A DNA stretch of 48,801 nt, taken from positions 1 through 48,801 of the forward strand of contig JANXXO010000023.1 in NCBI GenBank assembly GCA_025350565.1. The letters run 5' to 3'. The first letter of the stretch is position 1; each line of letters begins with the position of its first letter. Below, piece after piece: positions 37,764-47,500 of the stretch. Below the pieces are notes generated by a model that saw only the letters and a program-made list of their open reading frames with translations, was not told the origin of the DNA and ran no database searches. The DNA comes from Acidimicrobiaceae bacterium (GTDB lineage: Bacteria; Actinomycetota; Acidimicrobiia; Acidimicrobiales; RAAP-2). The translations under genes were made by a program, and so were the position numbers.

Positions 37764-38630
37764 CTCTGGCGGGGCCACGCCCTTCGATCCGCTGGTGGCG
37801 AAGATGCAACCAACGAGCACCAGTGGAAAACCGAAGATAATGCCGGCGGTGAGTGATTCGTGGAGTCCAACCACGCCGAGCGCCACGGCGATTGCCGTGT
37901 TGAAGTAGGTGACCACGACCGACTTCGAGGATCCCACCTCTTTCACCAGCTCGAAGAAGACGAGGAAGGCCGTCGCGGTGCAGACCACACTCAACACCGC
38001 CATGCAACTCCACGTTTCGCCCGACACGTGGGTTGGCCAGTGCGCGATGCCCCAGGGAATCCAACACAGCGCGACGACCGCGGTCGCTCCGGCGACGACC
38101 ACCACGCCGGGCACGTGCGCCAGTTTGGTGCTGAGAATGATGGGTCCTACGCAGTAGCCCAGACAAACTCCCATCATGAGGCCAATCCACGTGATGGAAC
38201 CGCCGCGCAGATCGAGGCCGACCAGTAACGCGACACCGAGGGCTCCAATACCCAGGCCCCAGTAGCGCTTCGGCGCGATGTACTCGTTCGTGCGGCGCAG
38301 TTTCTGGGCCAGCACGGCGAAGAGCGGTACGCAACAGATGAGCAGGCTGGTGAGCGAGCTCGAGATGTGTTTCTCGGCGGTGGACATGAGATACCACGGG
38401 ACGCCGAACTCCACGACACCGAAGAGCACGATCCACTTGAAGTTCGCCACCAGGACGGGAAGTTGGCGACGCGCGAGGACGAGAGGAGCCAACAAGAGTG
38501 CGGCCGGCCCGGTGCGAAGCAGGACCATGACCCCCGGATCGAGCTGGCGTACGGCGACGCGAATGAGCAGATACGGGATTCCCCAAATGACCGCCATCGC
38601 CAGAAATAGGGCCCAACCCCGTCGTGACAT
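37707..38630 (-). CDS. EamA-family (DMT superfamily) transporter
   Basis: The 307-residue protein has about ten hydrophobic helices in two EamA repeats, with the typical opening WALFLAMAVIWGIPYLLIRVAV and the second repeat beginning TWIGLMMGVCLGYCVGPIIL. Members export small metabolites such as amino acids or nucleosides; the substrate cannot be told from sequence. It is divergent from argC, and an export role linked to arginine metabolism would be speculation. ATG 38630 is placed by a -10 element six bases upstream (leaderless). Its C-terminal 18 codons overlap the end of the thioesterase gene. Confidence 0.85.
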   Translation of the reverse strand: MSRRGWALFLAMAVIWGIPYLLIRVAVRQLDPGVMVLLRTGPAALLLAPLVLARRQLPVLVANFKWIVLFGVVEFGVPWYLMSTAEKHISSSLTSLLICCVPLFAVLAQKLRRTNEYIAPKRYWGLGIGALGVALLVGLDLRGGSITWIGLMMGVCLGYCVGPIILSTKLAHVPGVVVVAGATAVVALCWIPWGIAHWPTHVSGETWSCMAVLSVVCTATAFLVFFELVKEVGSSKSVVVTYFNTAIAVALGVVGLHESLTAGIIFGFPLVLVGCIFATSGSKGVAPPELLDEVGRDLNLAVDQQPE

Positions 38631-38636
38631 CCTTCA

Positions 38637-38642
38637 ACTCTA
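38637..38642 (-). promoter_or_regulatory. Predicted -10 element of the leaderless EamA transporter gene
   Basis: On the minus strand TAGAGT (38642-38637) ends exactly six bases before the ATG at 38630. The stretch between contains GAAGG directly against the ATG, too close to act as a ribosome binding site. Confidence 0.5.
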
Positions 38643-38657
38643 GTCACGAGGTGAAAT

Positions 38658-38697
38658 ATTTGCGTTTTTATGTCTTCTTGTGCATAAAATGTCACTA
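38658..38697 (+). promoter_or_regulatory. Two ARG-box-like operators over the leaderless argC promoter
   Basis: Box 1 (38658-38676, ATTTGCGTTTTTATGTCTT) agrees at 13 of 19 positions with the reverse complement of the Bacillus ARG-box consensus, and box 2 (38679-38697, ending at the first base of argC) agrees at 12 of 19 in forward orientation. They are two bases apart, a 21-base period as in known tandem ARG boxes. Box 2 covers the TAAAAT -10 element (38685-38690), which lies six bases before the argC ATG. ArgR, encoded in the operon, should repress here when arginine is high. Confidence 0.6.
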
Positions 38698-39713
38698 TGC
38701 GTGTTGGAGTCATTGGCGCCACGGGGTACGCCGGGTCGGAGGTGATGCGACTATGCACGTCCCACCAGGACCTGGAGCTCGTTGTAGCGACCGGCGAGAC
38801 CAACGCGGGGAAGCGAATCGGGGACCACGTGCCCGCTCTCGCGGCGGTCTTTCCCGACCAGCGTTTCACCCGCTCGGACGCCGTCTTCGACCACGACTTG
38901 GACGTGGCCTTCGTGGCCCTCCCGCACGGGCAGAGTCAGCGCTTCGTACCGACCTTGCTCGCGCGCCACGTCGTGGTGGTCGACCTCGGGGCCGATTTTC
39001 GGCTGAAGAACAGCGCCGATTACGAGCAGTGGTACGGCGAGGCGCATTCGGCGCCCGCGTTGCTCGCCGACGCGGTCTACGGACTGGTGGAACGTCATCG
39101 CAAGGACCTCGTGGGCGCGACGTTGATTGCCGTGCCCGGGTGTTACCCGACCGCGACCGCAATCGCTCTCGGTCCCTTTCTCGATCGAGACCTCATTGAG
39201 CGAAAGGGCATCGTGGTGAACGCCCTGAGCGGCACGTCGGGCGCCGGACGCGCCTTGGCCGATCGACTGCACTTCTCGCGTCTCTCGGGTAACGCCGAGG
39301 CTTACGGACTCGTCGCGCATCGACACACGCCCGAGATGCAGCAAGAACTCGACGCCCAGCTCCTCTTCACGCCGCACCTAGTGGCCACGTCACGCGGCAT
39401 GCTGGTGACCGCCTACGGCCGCATGACCGATCCGGCGATGACGACCGAGTCGGCCCTCGCGGTTCTACGAGAGACCTACGCCGGCGACCCCTTCGTCGTG
39501 GTCACCGACGAACCACCCACCTTGAAGGATCCGGTAGGCAGCAATCTCTGTTTCGTCTCGGTGCGCGCCGACGCGCGAACCGGTTGGCTCGTGGTCATGA
39601 GTTCGATTGACAATCTCTTGAAGGGTGCCGCCGGTCAAGCGGTGCAGGCCTGGAACGTGGCGACCGGACGCGACGAGACGCTCGGCCTTCCCCTCACGGG
39701 GCTGACGCCGTGA
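38697..39713 (+). CDS. argC: N-acetyl-gamma-glutamyl-phosphate reductase
   Basis: NADPH-dependent third step of arginine synthesis. The 338-residue protein has the nucleotide-binding RVGVIGATGYAGSEVMRLC, the LPHGQSQ and LGADFRLK segments, the active-site cysteine in VPGCYPTA, and the AYGLVAHRHTPEM block. ATG 38697 is fixed by the leaderless promoter. In most actinobacteria argJ follows; here argB starts in a GTGA overlap with the argC stop. Confidence 0.94.
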   Translation: MRVGVIGATGYAGSEVMRLCTSHQDLELVVATGETNAGKRIGDHVPALAAVFPDQRFTRSDAVFDHDLDVAFVALPHGQSQRFVPTLLARHVVVVDLGADFRLKNSADYEQWYGEAHSAPALLADAVYGLVERHRKDLVGATLIAVPGCYPTATAIALGPFLDRDLIERKGIVVNALSGTSGAGRALADRLHFSRLSGNAEAYGLVAHRHTPEMQQELDAQLLFTPHLVATSRGMLVTAYGRMTDPAMTTESALAVLRETYAGDPFVVVTDEPPTLKDPVGSNLCFVSVRADARTGWLVVMSSIDNLLKGAAGQAVQAWNVATGRDETLGLPLTGLTP

Positions 39714-40501
39714 ACTGCGTCGTGGTCAAACTCGGTGGGCACGCCCTCGACTCGTTAGAGCCCACCTCCGCGGTACTGAGCGACCTCGCCTCCGATATGC
39801 GGCAGTTGCAAGGTCGCGGCGTCAACGTGGTGGTCGTGCACGGCGGGGGACCGCAAATCGCCGCGTTGCTCGAGCGCGTGGGCCTCGAGAGTGCGTTCCA
39901 TGAGGGGCTGCGCATCACCACGGCCGAGACACTGCGCTACGTCATCATGGCCCTTAGCGAAGTCAACGTCCGCATCGTGGCGGCCCTCAATGCGGCCGGT
40001 CTCAGCTGCGTGGGCGTGAATGGATCGGACGCCTCGTTCCTTCGCTCGACGTCGATCGGTGACCCTTTGGACCGCGTCGGCGCGCGACCCGACGTCGATC
40101 CGGCTCTACTCGACGTGCTCTGGGGCAAGCAACTCAGCCCCGTCGTCAGTCCCATCGGACTCGACGAGTTCGGCGCGCCCCTCAACTGCAACGCCGACGC
40201 CGTCGCCGGCGCACTCGCGCACCAACTCGACGCCGAGGTGTTGGTGCTGTTGAGCGACATTGACCAGGTACGCGCCGATCCGGACGACCCCGCGTCGGCC
40301 CTGCCCTCGATGACCGCGCACGACATTGTCGAGCTGCAACGCTCGGGAGCGGCCCGTGATGGGATGTACCCCAAGCTCTCGGCCGCCTTGGATGCCCTAG
40401 AAGGCGGCGCCCAAAGGATCTTGCTCGCCAACGGCACGCGACGCCACGCCTTGCGCGACGCCCTCGCCCGTACGATTCCCACGACCGAAGTGGTGCCATG
40501 A
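39710..40501 (+). CDS. argB: Acetylglutamate kinase
   Basis: Phosphorylates N-acetylglutamate. The 263-residue amino-acid-kinase-fold protein has VVVKLGGHAL, VVVHGGGPQIAALLERVGLES, the substrate loop GLRITTAETL and NCNADAVAGALAHQLDAEVLVLLSDIDQV. It lacks the long N-terminal helix found in arginine-inhibited ArgB, so it may not be feedback-inhibited by arginine (inference from length only). GTG 39710 overlaps argC; its stop overlaps argF by four bases. argD is missing between argB and argF. Confidence 0.92.
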   Translation: MNCVVVKLGGHALDSLEPTSAVLSDLASDMRQLQGRGVNVVVVHGGGPQIAALLERVGLESAFHEGLRITTAETLRYVIMALSEVNVRIVAALNAAGLSCVGVNGSDASFLRSTSIGDPLDRVGARPDVDPALLDVLWGKQLSPVVSPIGLDEFGAPLNCNADAVAGALAHQLDAEVLVLLSDIDQVRADPDDPASALPSMTAHDIVELQRSGAARDGMYPKLSAALDALEGGAQRILLANGTRRHALRDALARTIPTTEVVP

Positions 40502-41418
40502 CCAGACATTTCATCACCGTCGCACAACTCGACGACAGCGATCTTGACGCCATTTATGAACTCGCCACCTCGCCGTTCGATGACCAGACGCTGAAGGGCC
40601 AAGGAGTGGCACTGCTCTTCGAGCGACCGAGTCTGCGCACGCGGGCGTCGAGTTCGAGTGCCGTCCACGAGTTGGGTGGCTACGCGACGTTCTTCGGCAA
40701 CGACGAAGTAGGGCTCGACAGTCGCGAATGCGCCGAAGACGTCGGTCGCACCTTGGCCGAGATGTACGCCATTGCCGCCTTGCGCGTACGTAGTCACGCG
40801 GTCTTCGAGCGCATCCGCGGCGCCACCAACGATCGGATGTCGCTCATCAACCTGTTGAGCGGTGCCGCCCACCCCACGCAGGCCGTGGCCGACGTGCTCA
40901 CCGTGGCGGACCAGTTCGCCAAGGGTGACGTGCACGGGCTCGCCGGACTCGAAGTTACCTACGTGGGCGACGCGACCAACGTCACGCGGTCGCTCGCGGT
41001 CGCTCTGTTGCGCCTCGGCGTCAACGTCACGGTCGGTGCCCCGGCGGGGTATCAACTGGTCAAAGGTGGCGCCGAGGATCCTTTCCGGGCGGGACCGGGG
41101 ACACTACGCCTCACTGACTCCGCGAGTGACGCCGTTCGCGGCGCCGACGTGATTTACACCGACGCGTGGGTCTCGATGGGCATGGAGAACGAGACCGACC
41201 AACGGCGCCGTGATCTCTCGGCCTACCGCGTCGATGAGCAGCTCCTCAAGATCGCCAAAACACGCACGGTCGTGATGCACTGTCTACCCGCTCATCGCGG
41301 CGACGAGATCACGAACGCGGTGCTGGACAGTGCGCAGTCACTGGTGTGGCGCCAGGTATTTCACCGTCGATCAGCCATGATGGGCGTCCTTCGTTGGATT
41401 AAAGAGGAGAAGTCATGA
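40498..41418 (+). CDS. argF: Ornithine carbamoyltransferase
   Basis: Makes citrulline from ornithine and carbamoyl phosphate. The 306-residue product has the carbamoyl-phosphate loop in the form PSLRTRASSS (usual STRTR with Ser-Leu here), HPTQAVADVLT, and the ornithine-specific MHCLPAHRGDEI, which sets it apart from the pyrB product of this window. The N-terminus is short. ATG 40498 overlaps argB and its stop overlaps argR in an ATGA. Confidence 0.92.
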   Translation: MTRHFITVAQLDDSDLDAIYELATSPFDDQTLKGQGVALLFERPSLRTRASSSSAVHELGGYATFFGNDEVGLDSRECAEDVGRTLAEMYAIAALRVRSHAVFERIRGATNDRMSLINLLSGAAHPTQAVADVLTVADQFAKGDVHGLAGLEVTYVGDATNVTRSLAVALLRLGVNVTVGAPAGYQLVKGGAEDPFRAGPGTLRLTDSASDAVRGADVIYTDAWVSMGMENETDQRRRDLSAYRVDEQLLKIAKTRTVVMHCLPAHRGDEITNAVLDSAQSLVWRQVFHRRSAMMGVLRWIKEEKS

Positions 41419-41912
41419 CCAAGACACAGCGTCAACACCGAATAGGCGAACTCATCGAACGCGAGAGAATCTCGACGGCGGCCCAGCTCGTCACGCGACT
41501 ACAGGCCGAGGGTATCTCGGCCACCCAAGCAACGGTCACTCGTGACCTGCAAGAACTGGGCACCATCAAAGTCCGCGACGAAAATGGCGTTCGACGTATC
41601 GTCACGGCGACCGCGTCCACCTTCACGCACGCTCCACTCGACCATCTTCGACGGATGATGGGGGAGTGGGTGGTCTCGGTGGAGAGTTCCGAGAACCTGG
41701 TGGTCATCCGCACCCCGCCGGGCTGCGCGCACGTGGTCGCCTCCGCCCTCGACCGCAGCGCGCTCGAAGGAGTGCTCGGCAGCGTCGCCGGCGACGACAC
41801 GGTGTTGGTGATCGCCGACGAAAAGCGGGGCGGGATGTCCCTCGCCACGGAGTTCCGCGAGCTCGCGGGCTTAGAGGATTCGCAGTCCACCAAGAAAGTG
41901 CAACTGCCATGA
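41415..41912 (+). CDS. argR: Arginine repressor
   Basis: Hexameric regulator that binds ARG boxes with arginine as corepressor. The 165-residue protein has the N-terminal winged helix (QRQHRIGELIERERISTAAQLVTRLQAEGISATQATVTRDLQELGTIKV) and the C-terminal arginine-binding domain with VIRTPPGCAHVVASALDRS and GVLGSVAGDDTVLVI. Its location inside the operon implies autoregulation through the boxes before argC. It overlaps argF and argG by four bases each. Confidence 0.94.
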   Translation: MTKTQRQHRIGELIERERISTAAQLVTRLQAEGISATQATVTRDLQELGTIKVRDENGVRRIVTATASTFTHAPLDHLRRMMGEWVVSVESSENLVVIRTPPGCAHVVASALDRSALEGVLGSVAGDDTVLVIADEKRGGMSLATEFRELAGLEDSQSTKKVQLP

Positions 41913-43132
41913 CCAAGCGCGTCGTCCTCGCCTACAGCGGTGGGCTGGACACCTCGGTCGCCGTTCGCTGGATGATCGAGGAGTGGGGCGTCGAGGTGGT
42001 CTGCGTACTAGTGAACGTCGGTCAAGATTTCGACGGCGACGAACCATTCGAGGACATCAAGGCGCGAGCTCTGGCGGCCGGCGCCCTCGAGTGCGTACTG
42101 GTTGACGCGCGCCACGAGATGGCCGAGGAGTTCTGCGCCAAGGCCATCTTCGCCAACGCGCGCTACGAGAACAAGTACCCGCTCGTGTCCGCATTGTCGC
42201 GTCCGGTCATTGTTCGTCACCTAGTCGCCCAGGCTCGCGTCTTTGACGCGCAGGCCGTGGCCCACGGGTGCACGGGCAAGGGCAACGACCAGGTTCGCTT
42301 CGAGGTTGGCACCCACGCGTTGGCGCCCGACCTCGAAGTGCTCGCTCCCGCTCGAAACTGGGGAATGACCCGCGCGGACTCGGTCGACTACGCCGAGAAG
42401 TGGGAGATCCCGATTCGCGCCACCAAGGAGAAGATCTACTCGATCGACGAAAACCTGTGGGGGCGAGCGATCGAATGCGGCGCGATGGAGGACCCGTGGG
42501 CGGCCCCGCCCGAGGAGCCGTACACGCTGACGCGCGTCACCAACCGCGAGCCGGTGGAGCTCACCTTGAGCTTTGACGCCGGCGTCCCCGTCGCACTTGA
42601 CGGCGTGTCGCTACCGTTGGCCGATCTCATCCAGTTGCTCAACGCGCGCGCCGGCGCCACCGGCTTTGGACGACTCGACATGGTGGAAAACCGCCGAGTA
42701 GGGATCAAGAGTCGCGAGGTCTACGAGTGTCCGGCGGCCCTCGCGTTGATCGCGGCCCACGCCGACCTCGAGGACCTCGTCCTCGAGCGCGACGTCCACC
42801 ACGAAAAGGGACGATTGGAGACCCGCTGGTCGGAACTGGTGTACGACGGCATGTGGTTCTCCCCGCTGAAGGAAGCCCTCGACTCCTTCATGGCCGAGAC
42901 GCAGCGCCACGTCACCGGCGAGGTCCGACTGCTCTTCCAAGCGCCCGGACTGATGCGCATCGTGGGACGTCGCAGTCCCAAGGCGCTCTACGATTACGGC
43001 CTGGCGACCTACGACGCCGCTGACACCTTTCGCCACGCCGACTCGGAGGGCTACGTCAAGATTTACGGCTTAGGCGTGAAGACTTGGGCCGCTCGCCAGG
43101 GTGCCAAGAACGCCACGCCACCGCTGTCGTGA
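41909..43132 (+). CDS. argG: Argininosuccinate synthase
   Basis: Joins citrulline and aspartate with ATP. The 407-residue protein has the PP-loop motif LAYSGGLDTSVAVRWM, then VLVNVGQDF, ARYENKYPLVSALSRPVI, HGCTGKGNDQVRFE and the C-terminal ETRWSELVYDGMWFSPL. ATG 41909 overlaps the argR stop; the open frame extends far upstream but antisense to no purpose and against argR. Type I argG length is normal. Confidence 0.95.
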   Translation: MTKRVVLAYSGGLDTSVAVRWMIEEWGVEVVCVLVNVGQDFDGDEPFEDIKARALAAGALECVLVDARHEMAEEFCAKAIFANARYENKYPLVSALSRPVIVRHLVAQARVFDAQAVAHGCTGKGNDQVRFEVGTHALAPDLEVLAPARNWGMTRADSVDYAEKWEIPIRATKEKIYSIDENLWGRAIECGAMEDPWAAPPEEPYTLTRVTNREPVELTLSFDAGVPVALDGVSLPLADLIQLLNARAGATGFGRLDMVENRRVGIKSREVYECPAALALIAAHADLEDLVLERDVHHEKGRLETRWSELVYDGMWFSPLKEALDSFMAETQRHVTGEVRLLFQAPGLMRIVGRRSPKALYDYGLATYDAADTFRHADSEGYVKIYGLGVKTWAARQGAKNATPPLS

Positions 43133-44499
43133 CGCTCTGGAGTGGGCGGTTCAGTTCGTCGATGGACGAAACCCTCTGGGACCTCTCGGAGAGTTACTCC
43201 TTCGACCACGTGCTCTACGCGCACGACATCCGCGGATCGAAAGCCCACGTGGCCGGTCTCGTGGCGACCGGACTGTTGAGCGCCAGTGAAGGCGACACGC
43301 TGCGTACGACATTGGACGCTGTGGCCCAGGAGTTCCAGAGCGCGACGTTCATCCGCCACGCGAGCGACGAAGACGTACACATGGCTATTGAGCGACGCGT
43401 CACGGAAATGGCCGGCGACGTGGGTGCGAAACTGCACACCGCGAGGAGCCGCAACGATCAGATCGCGACCACCATGCGCCTATTCACGCGCGACGCCCTG
43501 ACCGACGTCGCCGCGTCGTGTCTCGCCCTCATTGACGTCCTGGTGACGCTGGGCGACGATAACGTCGACGCCTGCTTGCCGGGTTACACCCATCTGCAGC
43601 GGGCGCAACCCATCCTCTTGACTCATCAACTGAACGCCCACGCCTGGTCGCTCTTGCGCGACGTCGATCGCTTGCTCGACGCACGGGACCGATTGGAGGT
43701 GTCGCCGTTGGGTGCCGGTGCCCTCGCCGGAACCTCACTGCCGATCGATCCCGACGTAGCCGCTCGCGCACTGGGCTTTGGCTCGACCTTCGCGAACTCG
43801 CTCGACGCGGTGAGTGATCGCGACTTCGTGGCCGAAACGCTCTTCGCTATTGCCTTGTTGGGCGTGCACCTCTCGCGCATGGGTGAAGAGTTGATCCTCT
43901 GGACGACCCGAGAGTTCAATTTCGCGACGCTCGGGGACGCGTTCACGACCGGTTCCTCGATGCTGCCGCAGAAGAAAAACTCTGACGTCGCCGAACTCGC
44001 CCGGGCGAAGAGTGGTCGCCTCATCGGGAACCTGACCGGACTGTTAGCCGCCCTGAAGGGGCTGCCCCTGTCGTACAATCGCGATCTCCAAGAGGACAAG
44101 GAACCACTCTTCGATTCGGTTCGCCACGTGCTGCTGGTGCTGCGTGCCCTGGGCGGCGCCTACGGTTCGCTCATCTTCCACGGCGAGGTCGCGAAGTCCG
44201 CTGCGAACGACGACTTTCTCGTGGCCATCGACATCGCCGACGAGCTCGTGCGAGAAGGAATGCCCTTTCGTCAGGCCCACGAACTCGTCGGGCGATTGGT
44301 GGGCGAGTCCGTGACGACCAACGCTTCGTTTGCCGACGTCGTCGAGGCCCACGACGAGGTGAAGCGATTTGGCCCACTCTTCGCCGAGGGCGAATCACTT
44401 CGCCGTCGATCGTCACCGGGTGCGGCGGGCCCGCTGGCGGCCCCGGCGCAGCGCCGTCGACTGGATGCCTCGCGTTCGTCAGCTCTGGCGCGACTCTGA
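43129..44499 (+). CDS. argH: Argininosuccinate lyase
   Basis: Splits argininosuccinate into arginine and fumarate. The 456-residue protein shows LWSGRFSSSMDE, DEDVHMAIERRV, KLHTARSRNDQIATTMRLF, PGYTHLQRAQPILLTHQL and the fumarase-superfamily signature GSSMLPQKKNSDVAELAR. GTG 43129 overlaps argG. It ends the operon; an AGGGG/CCCCT inverted repeat (44545-44563) lies 45 bases after the stop, without a U-tract. Confidence 0.95.
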   Translation: MTLWSGRFSSSMDETLWDLSESYSFDHVLYAHDIRGSKAHVAGLVATGLLSASEGDTLRTTLDAVAQEFQSATFIRHASDEDVHMAIERRVTEMAGDVGAKLHTARSRNDQIATTMRLFTRDALTDVAASCLALIDVLVTLGDDNVDACLPGYTHLQRAQPILLTHQLNAHAWSLLRDVDRLLDARDRLEVSPLGAGALAGTSLPIDPDVAARALGFGSTFANSLDAVSDRDFVAETLFAIALLGVHLSRMGEELILWTTREFNFATLGDAFTTGSSMLPQKKNSDVAELARAKSGRLIGNLTGLLAALKGLPLSYNRDLQEDKEPLFDSVRHVLLVLRALGGAYGSLIFHGEVAKSAANDDFLVAIDIADELVREGMPFRQAHELVGRLVGESVTTNASFADVVEAHDEVKRFGPLFAEGESLRRRSSPGAAGPLAAPAQRRRLDASRSSALARL

Positions 44500-44580
44500 T
44501 CGTCGCGGTCAACGTCGTGTCACACGGCGCCGCCACAGTGTTCGAGGGGCGTACTGGCCCCCTACCAACGATGAGGATGT

Positions 44581-47500
44581 ATGGCTGAGCGACTGATTAC
44601 CCCGTCGAAGATTACGGCGTGGCTCGAATGTGGCCATTTCCTCACGCTTCGCAACCAGGCCGACGCCGGAGCCCTGATGCTGGAACCGCGACCTCTGGGC
44701 TCGCTCGCCGAACTCCTCATCGAAAAGGGTTCGACCCACGAACAGCACTGTTTGCTGAGTTTGGAGAACGAAGGGCAATCGGTCTATCAAGTGCCCGGCC
44801 GTAACGTCGATGAGACCTTCGTGCAGTGGGTGGCGCGCGTCGGCAATCCCCTGGAACGCGGCGTTGACGTCATCTATCAGATGCCTTTCGTCCACGAGGG
44901 CATCCGAGGCATCGCCGATTTTCTGGTTCGCGTCGAGTCGCCCGACGACGGGTTCTGCCAGTACGAGCCGGTCGACGCGAAACTCACCCGAACCGAAGCA
45001 AAGCCCGGCCACGTGCTCCAGCTCTGTTTTTACGCCGACGCGCTCGAAGCCCTTACGGGTCGGCCCCCGCGCACCATGCACCTCTGGCTCGGCTCGGGCG
45101 CCCAGGAGTCGTTGCGGGTAGAAGAGTTCCGGCCGTATTGGCGTCGCCTCCGCGCGCAATTGGCCCATCTGTTGGACGTTGACCTCATTGAAGGGACGCG
45201 CCCCATTCCGTGCTCGCACTGCGACTACTGCGAATTCAATGAGATCTGCGAATCGCGGTGGCGCGGCGAAGACTCCTTGGTCTACGTGGCAAATATTCGC
45301 CCGCCTGATCGACTGGCTCTCGAAGCGGCCGGCGTCGGTACCGTCGTCGAACTCTCGGCGCGACGAGACGACGTCGCGGACCTGCGCGCGGAGAACCTTC
45401 TGCGTCTGCGCCGTCAGGCCTCCTTGCAGGTTGCCTCGCGCACGAATCCCTCGGAGCCCCCCGTCTTCGAACTCGTGGAGGCGAGCGACGATCCCGTCTA
45501 CGGTCACGGTTTCGATCTCTTGCCGGCACCCGACGGTGGCGACGTCTTTTTCGACTTCGAAGGTCATCCGTTCTGGAGCGCCCAACACGACCTCTTCTTC
45601 TTGAGTGGTCTCTACTACCAAGACGACACCGGTCATTGGGTCTACGACGCGCGCTGGGCGCACGATCTCGCCGCACAGGCGCTGATGGTCAAGGAGTTGG
45701 TGACCTTCCTCGCCCGACGGCGCGAAATCTATCCGCTGATGCACGTGTACCACTACAACCACACCGAACGTTCGGCGCTCGAGCGCCTGACCGCAGGGAC
45801 GGAGAGTGAGACGCTGCTCACCGCGCTCGTGACCACGGGGCTCTTCGTCGACCTTTTCGTGATCGCCCGCAACGCAGTGCGGGTGGGCACCGAATCGTAC
45901 GGACTGAAGTATCTCGAACGACTGAGCGGCTTCGAGCGGCGCGGGGGCATTGAGCAAGGTGCGGGCGCGGTGGTCGAATACGACCACTACATGACGTCGC
46001 TCGACGCGACCTTGCTCGACAACATCGCGCGCTACAACGAAGACGACGTCGCGGCGACCCTTTCGCTACGCGACTGGCTGGTGCAGCACCGACCGGACGC
46101 ACTTGATTGGCGCGAGGCCGTGCAGGACGAGGACGAACTTCTACTCGACACCGACGAACTGGTCGAACGTCTGCGCCAGTTCGGGGACGAGAGTCCCCAA
46201 CATTTGCTCGGTGACCTCTTGAACTACTGGCGCCGTGAACGAAGCGCCAACACGGAACCGAAGTTCGCCCAGGCGGCCTCGGAGTTCAGTGCGCTGTACG
46301 ACGACCCCAATTTCATCGCCAATCTCCACTTCGAGGGCTTCGAGGACGTGATCAGTCGGGGCGTTGACGCGAGGAACGCCCTCTTCACCTGGCCCGAACA
46401 GCCAGTGGATCCGGCCTTCGCGAAGAAGAAGAACGTGCTGTACACGGGCGTCGGCATCGAGCGAGGGTACGGCTACCTTCCCGACATTGACCTGGCGGCG
46501 CGCCGACTGACGATGCGATGGAAAGAACGAGACGAAGAGAGCGGCTCGGTGCCTTCGGTGATGACCATCGATGACTACGTTGGCCCCCAAGAGAAAGCGG
46601 GCGTGCTCTTCCATCTCGCCGAACAGATCGTCAACGCGGTCGAAGGAGACCCACCGAGCCGGGTCTCCCTGGAACTCCTGGCGCGCAACCCGCCACGATT
46701 CCTCAGCGGACGCGGACCGGCGAACGGCGTCTTCAGCGACGACCTGGACACCATGCTCGGCTGGGTTGGTGACCTCGATGAGAGTTTCGTCGCGGTGCAA
46801 GGGCCGCCGGGGACCGGCAAAACCTACAGCGGATCGCACATCATCTATCACCTCATCAAATCGGGTAAGCGCGTCGGTATTACCGCCATGAGTCACGCGG
46901 CGATCGACAATCTTTTTCACGCCACCTACGAGGTCTTCGCGCAGAAGGGCGAGCTCCACCTCCTGAAGGCCCATCGTCGGGGCGCGAAGCCCAAATCGGG
47001 CGCACTGGAGGGAGTGCGCTACGCCACCGGCGGCACCGATGCCGAGAGCGCGACGTACAACTTGGTGGCCGGTACCACGTGGTTGTGGGCGCGTCCGGGC
47101 CTGCGACCATTTCCCGTCGACGTCTTGGTGGTCGACGAGGCCGGTCAACTCGCCCTGGCGGATGCCATTGCCTCGGCCAACGGCGCCAAGAATCTGATCC
47201 TGCTCGGCGACCCGCTGCAGCTTCCCCAAGTCGCGCAAGCCGAACACCCGAATGGTTCGGGCGCGAGCGTGCTCGAGCACATCTTGCGTGACCACGCAAC
47301 ACTGCCCTCGACGAACGGGGTGTTTATCTCCGAGACCCGTCGGATGCATCCCGACGTCTGTCGGTTCATCTCGGCGCAAATCTACGAGGGCCGCCTCTCT
47401 AGTCACGAATCGTGCGAGCAACAGTCCACCGAGTTCGGCACGGGACTGCGCTGGCTGGAGGCCCTACACACAGAGCGCTCCACCGAGTCGGAGGAAGAGG

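Noticed and set aside
44545..44563. Inverted repeat AGGGG/CCCCT after argH as a terminator
   Set aside because: Only five base pairs and no U-tract; kept as a remark in the argH entry but not called.
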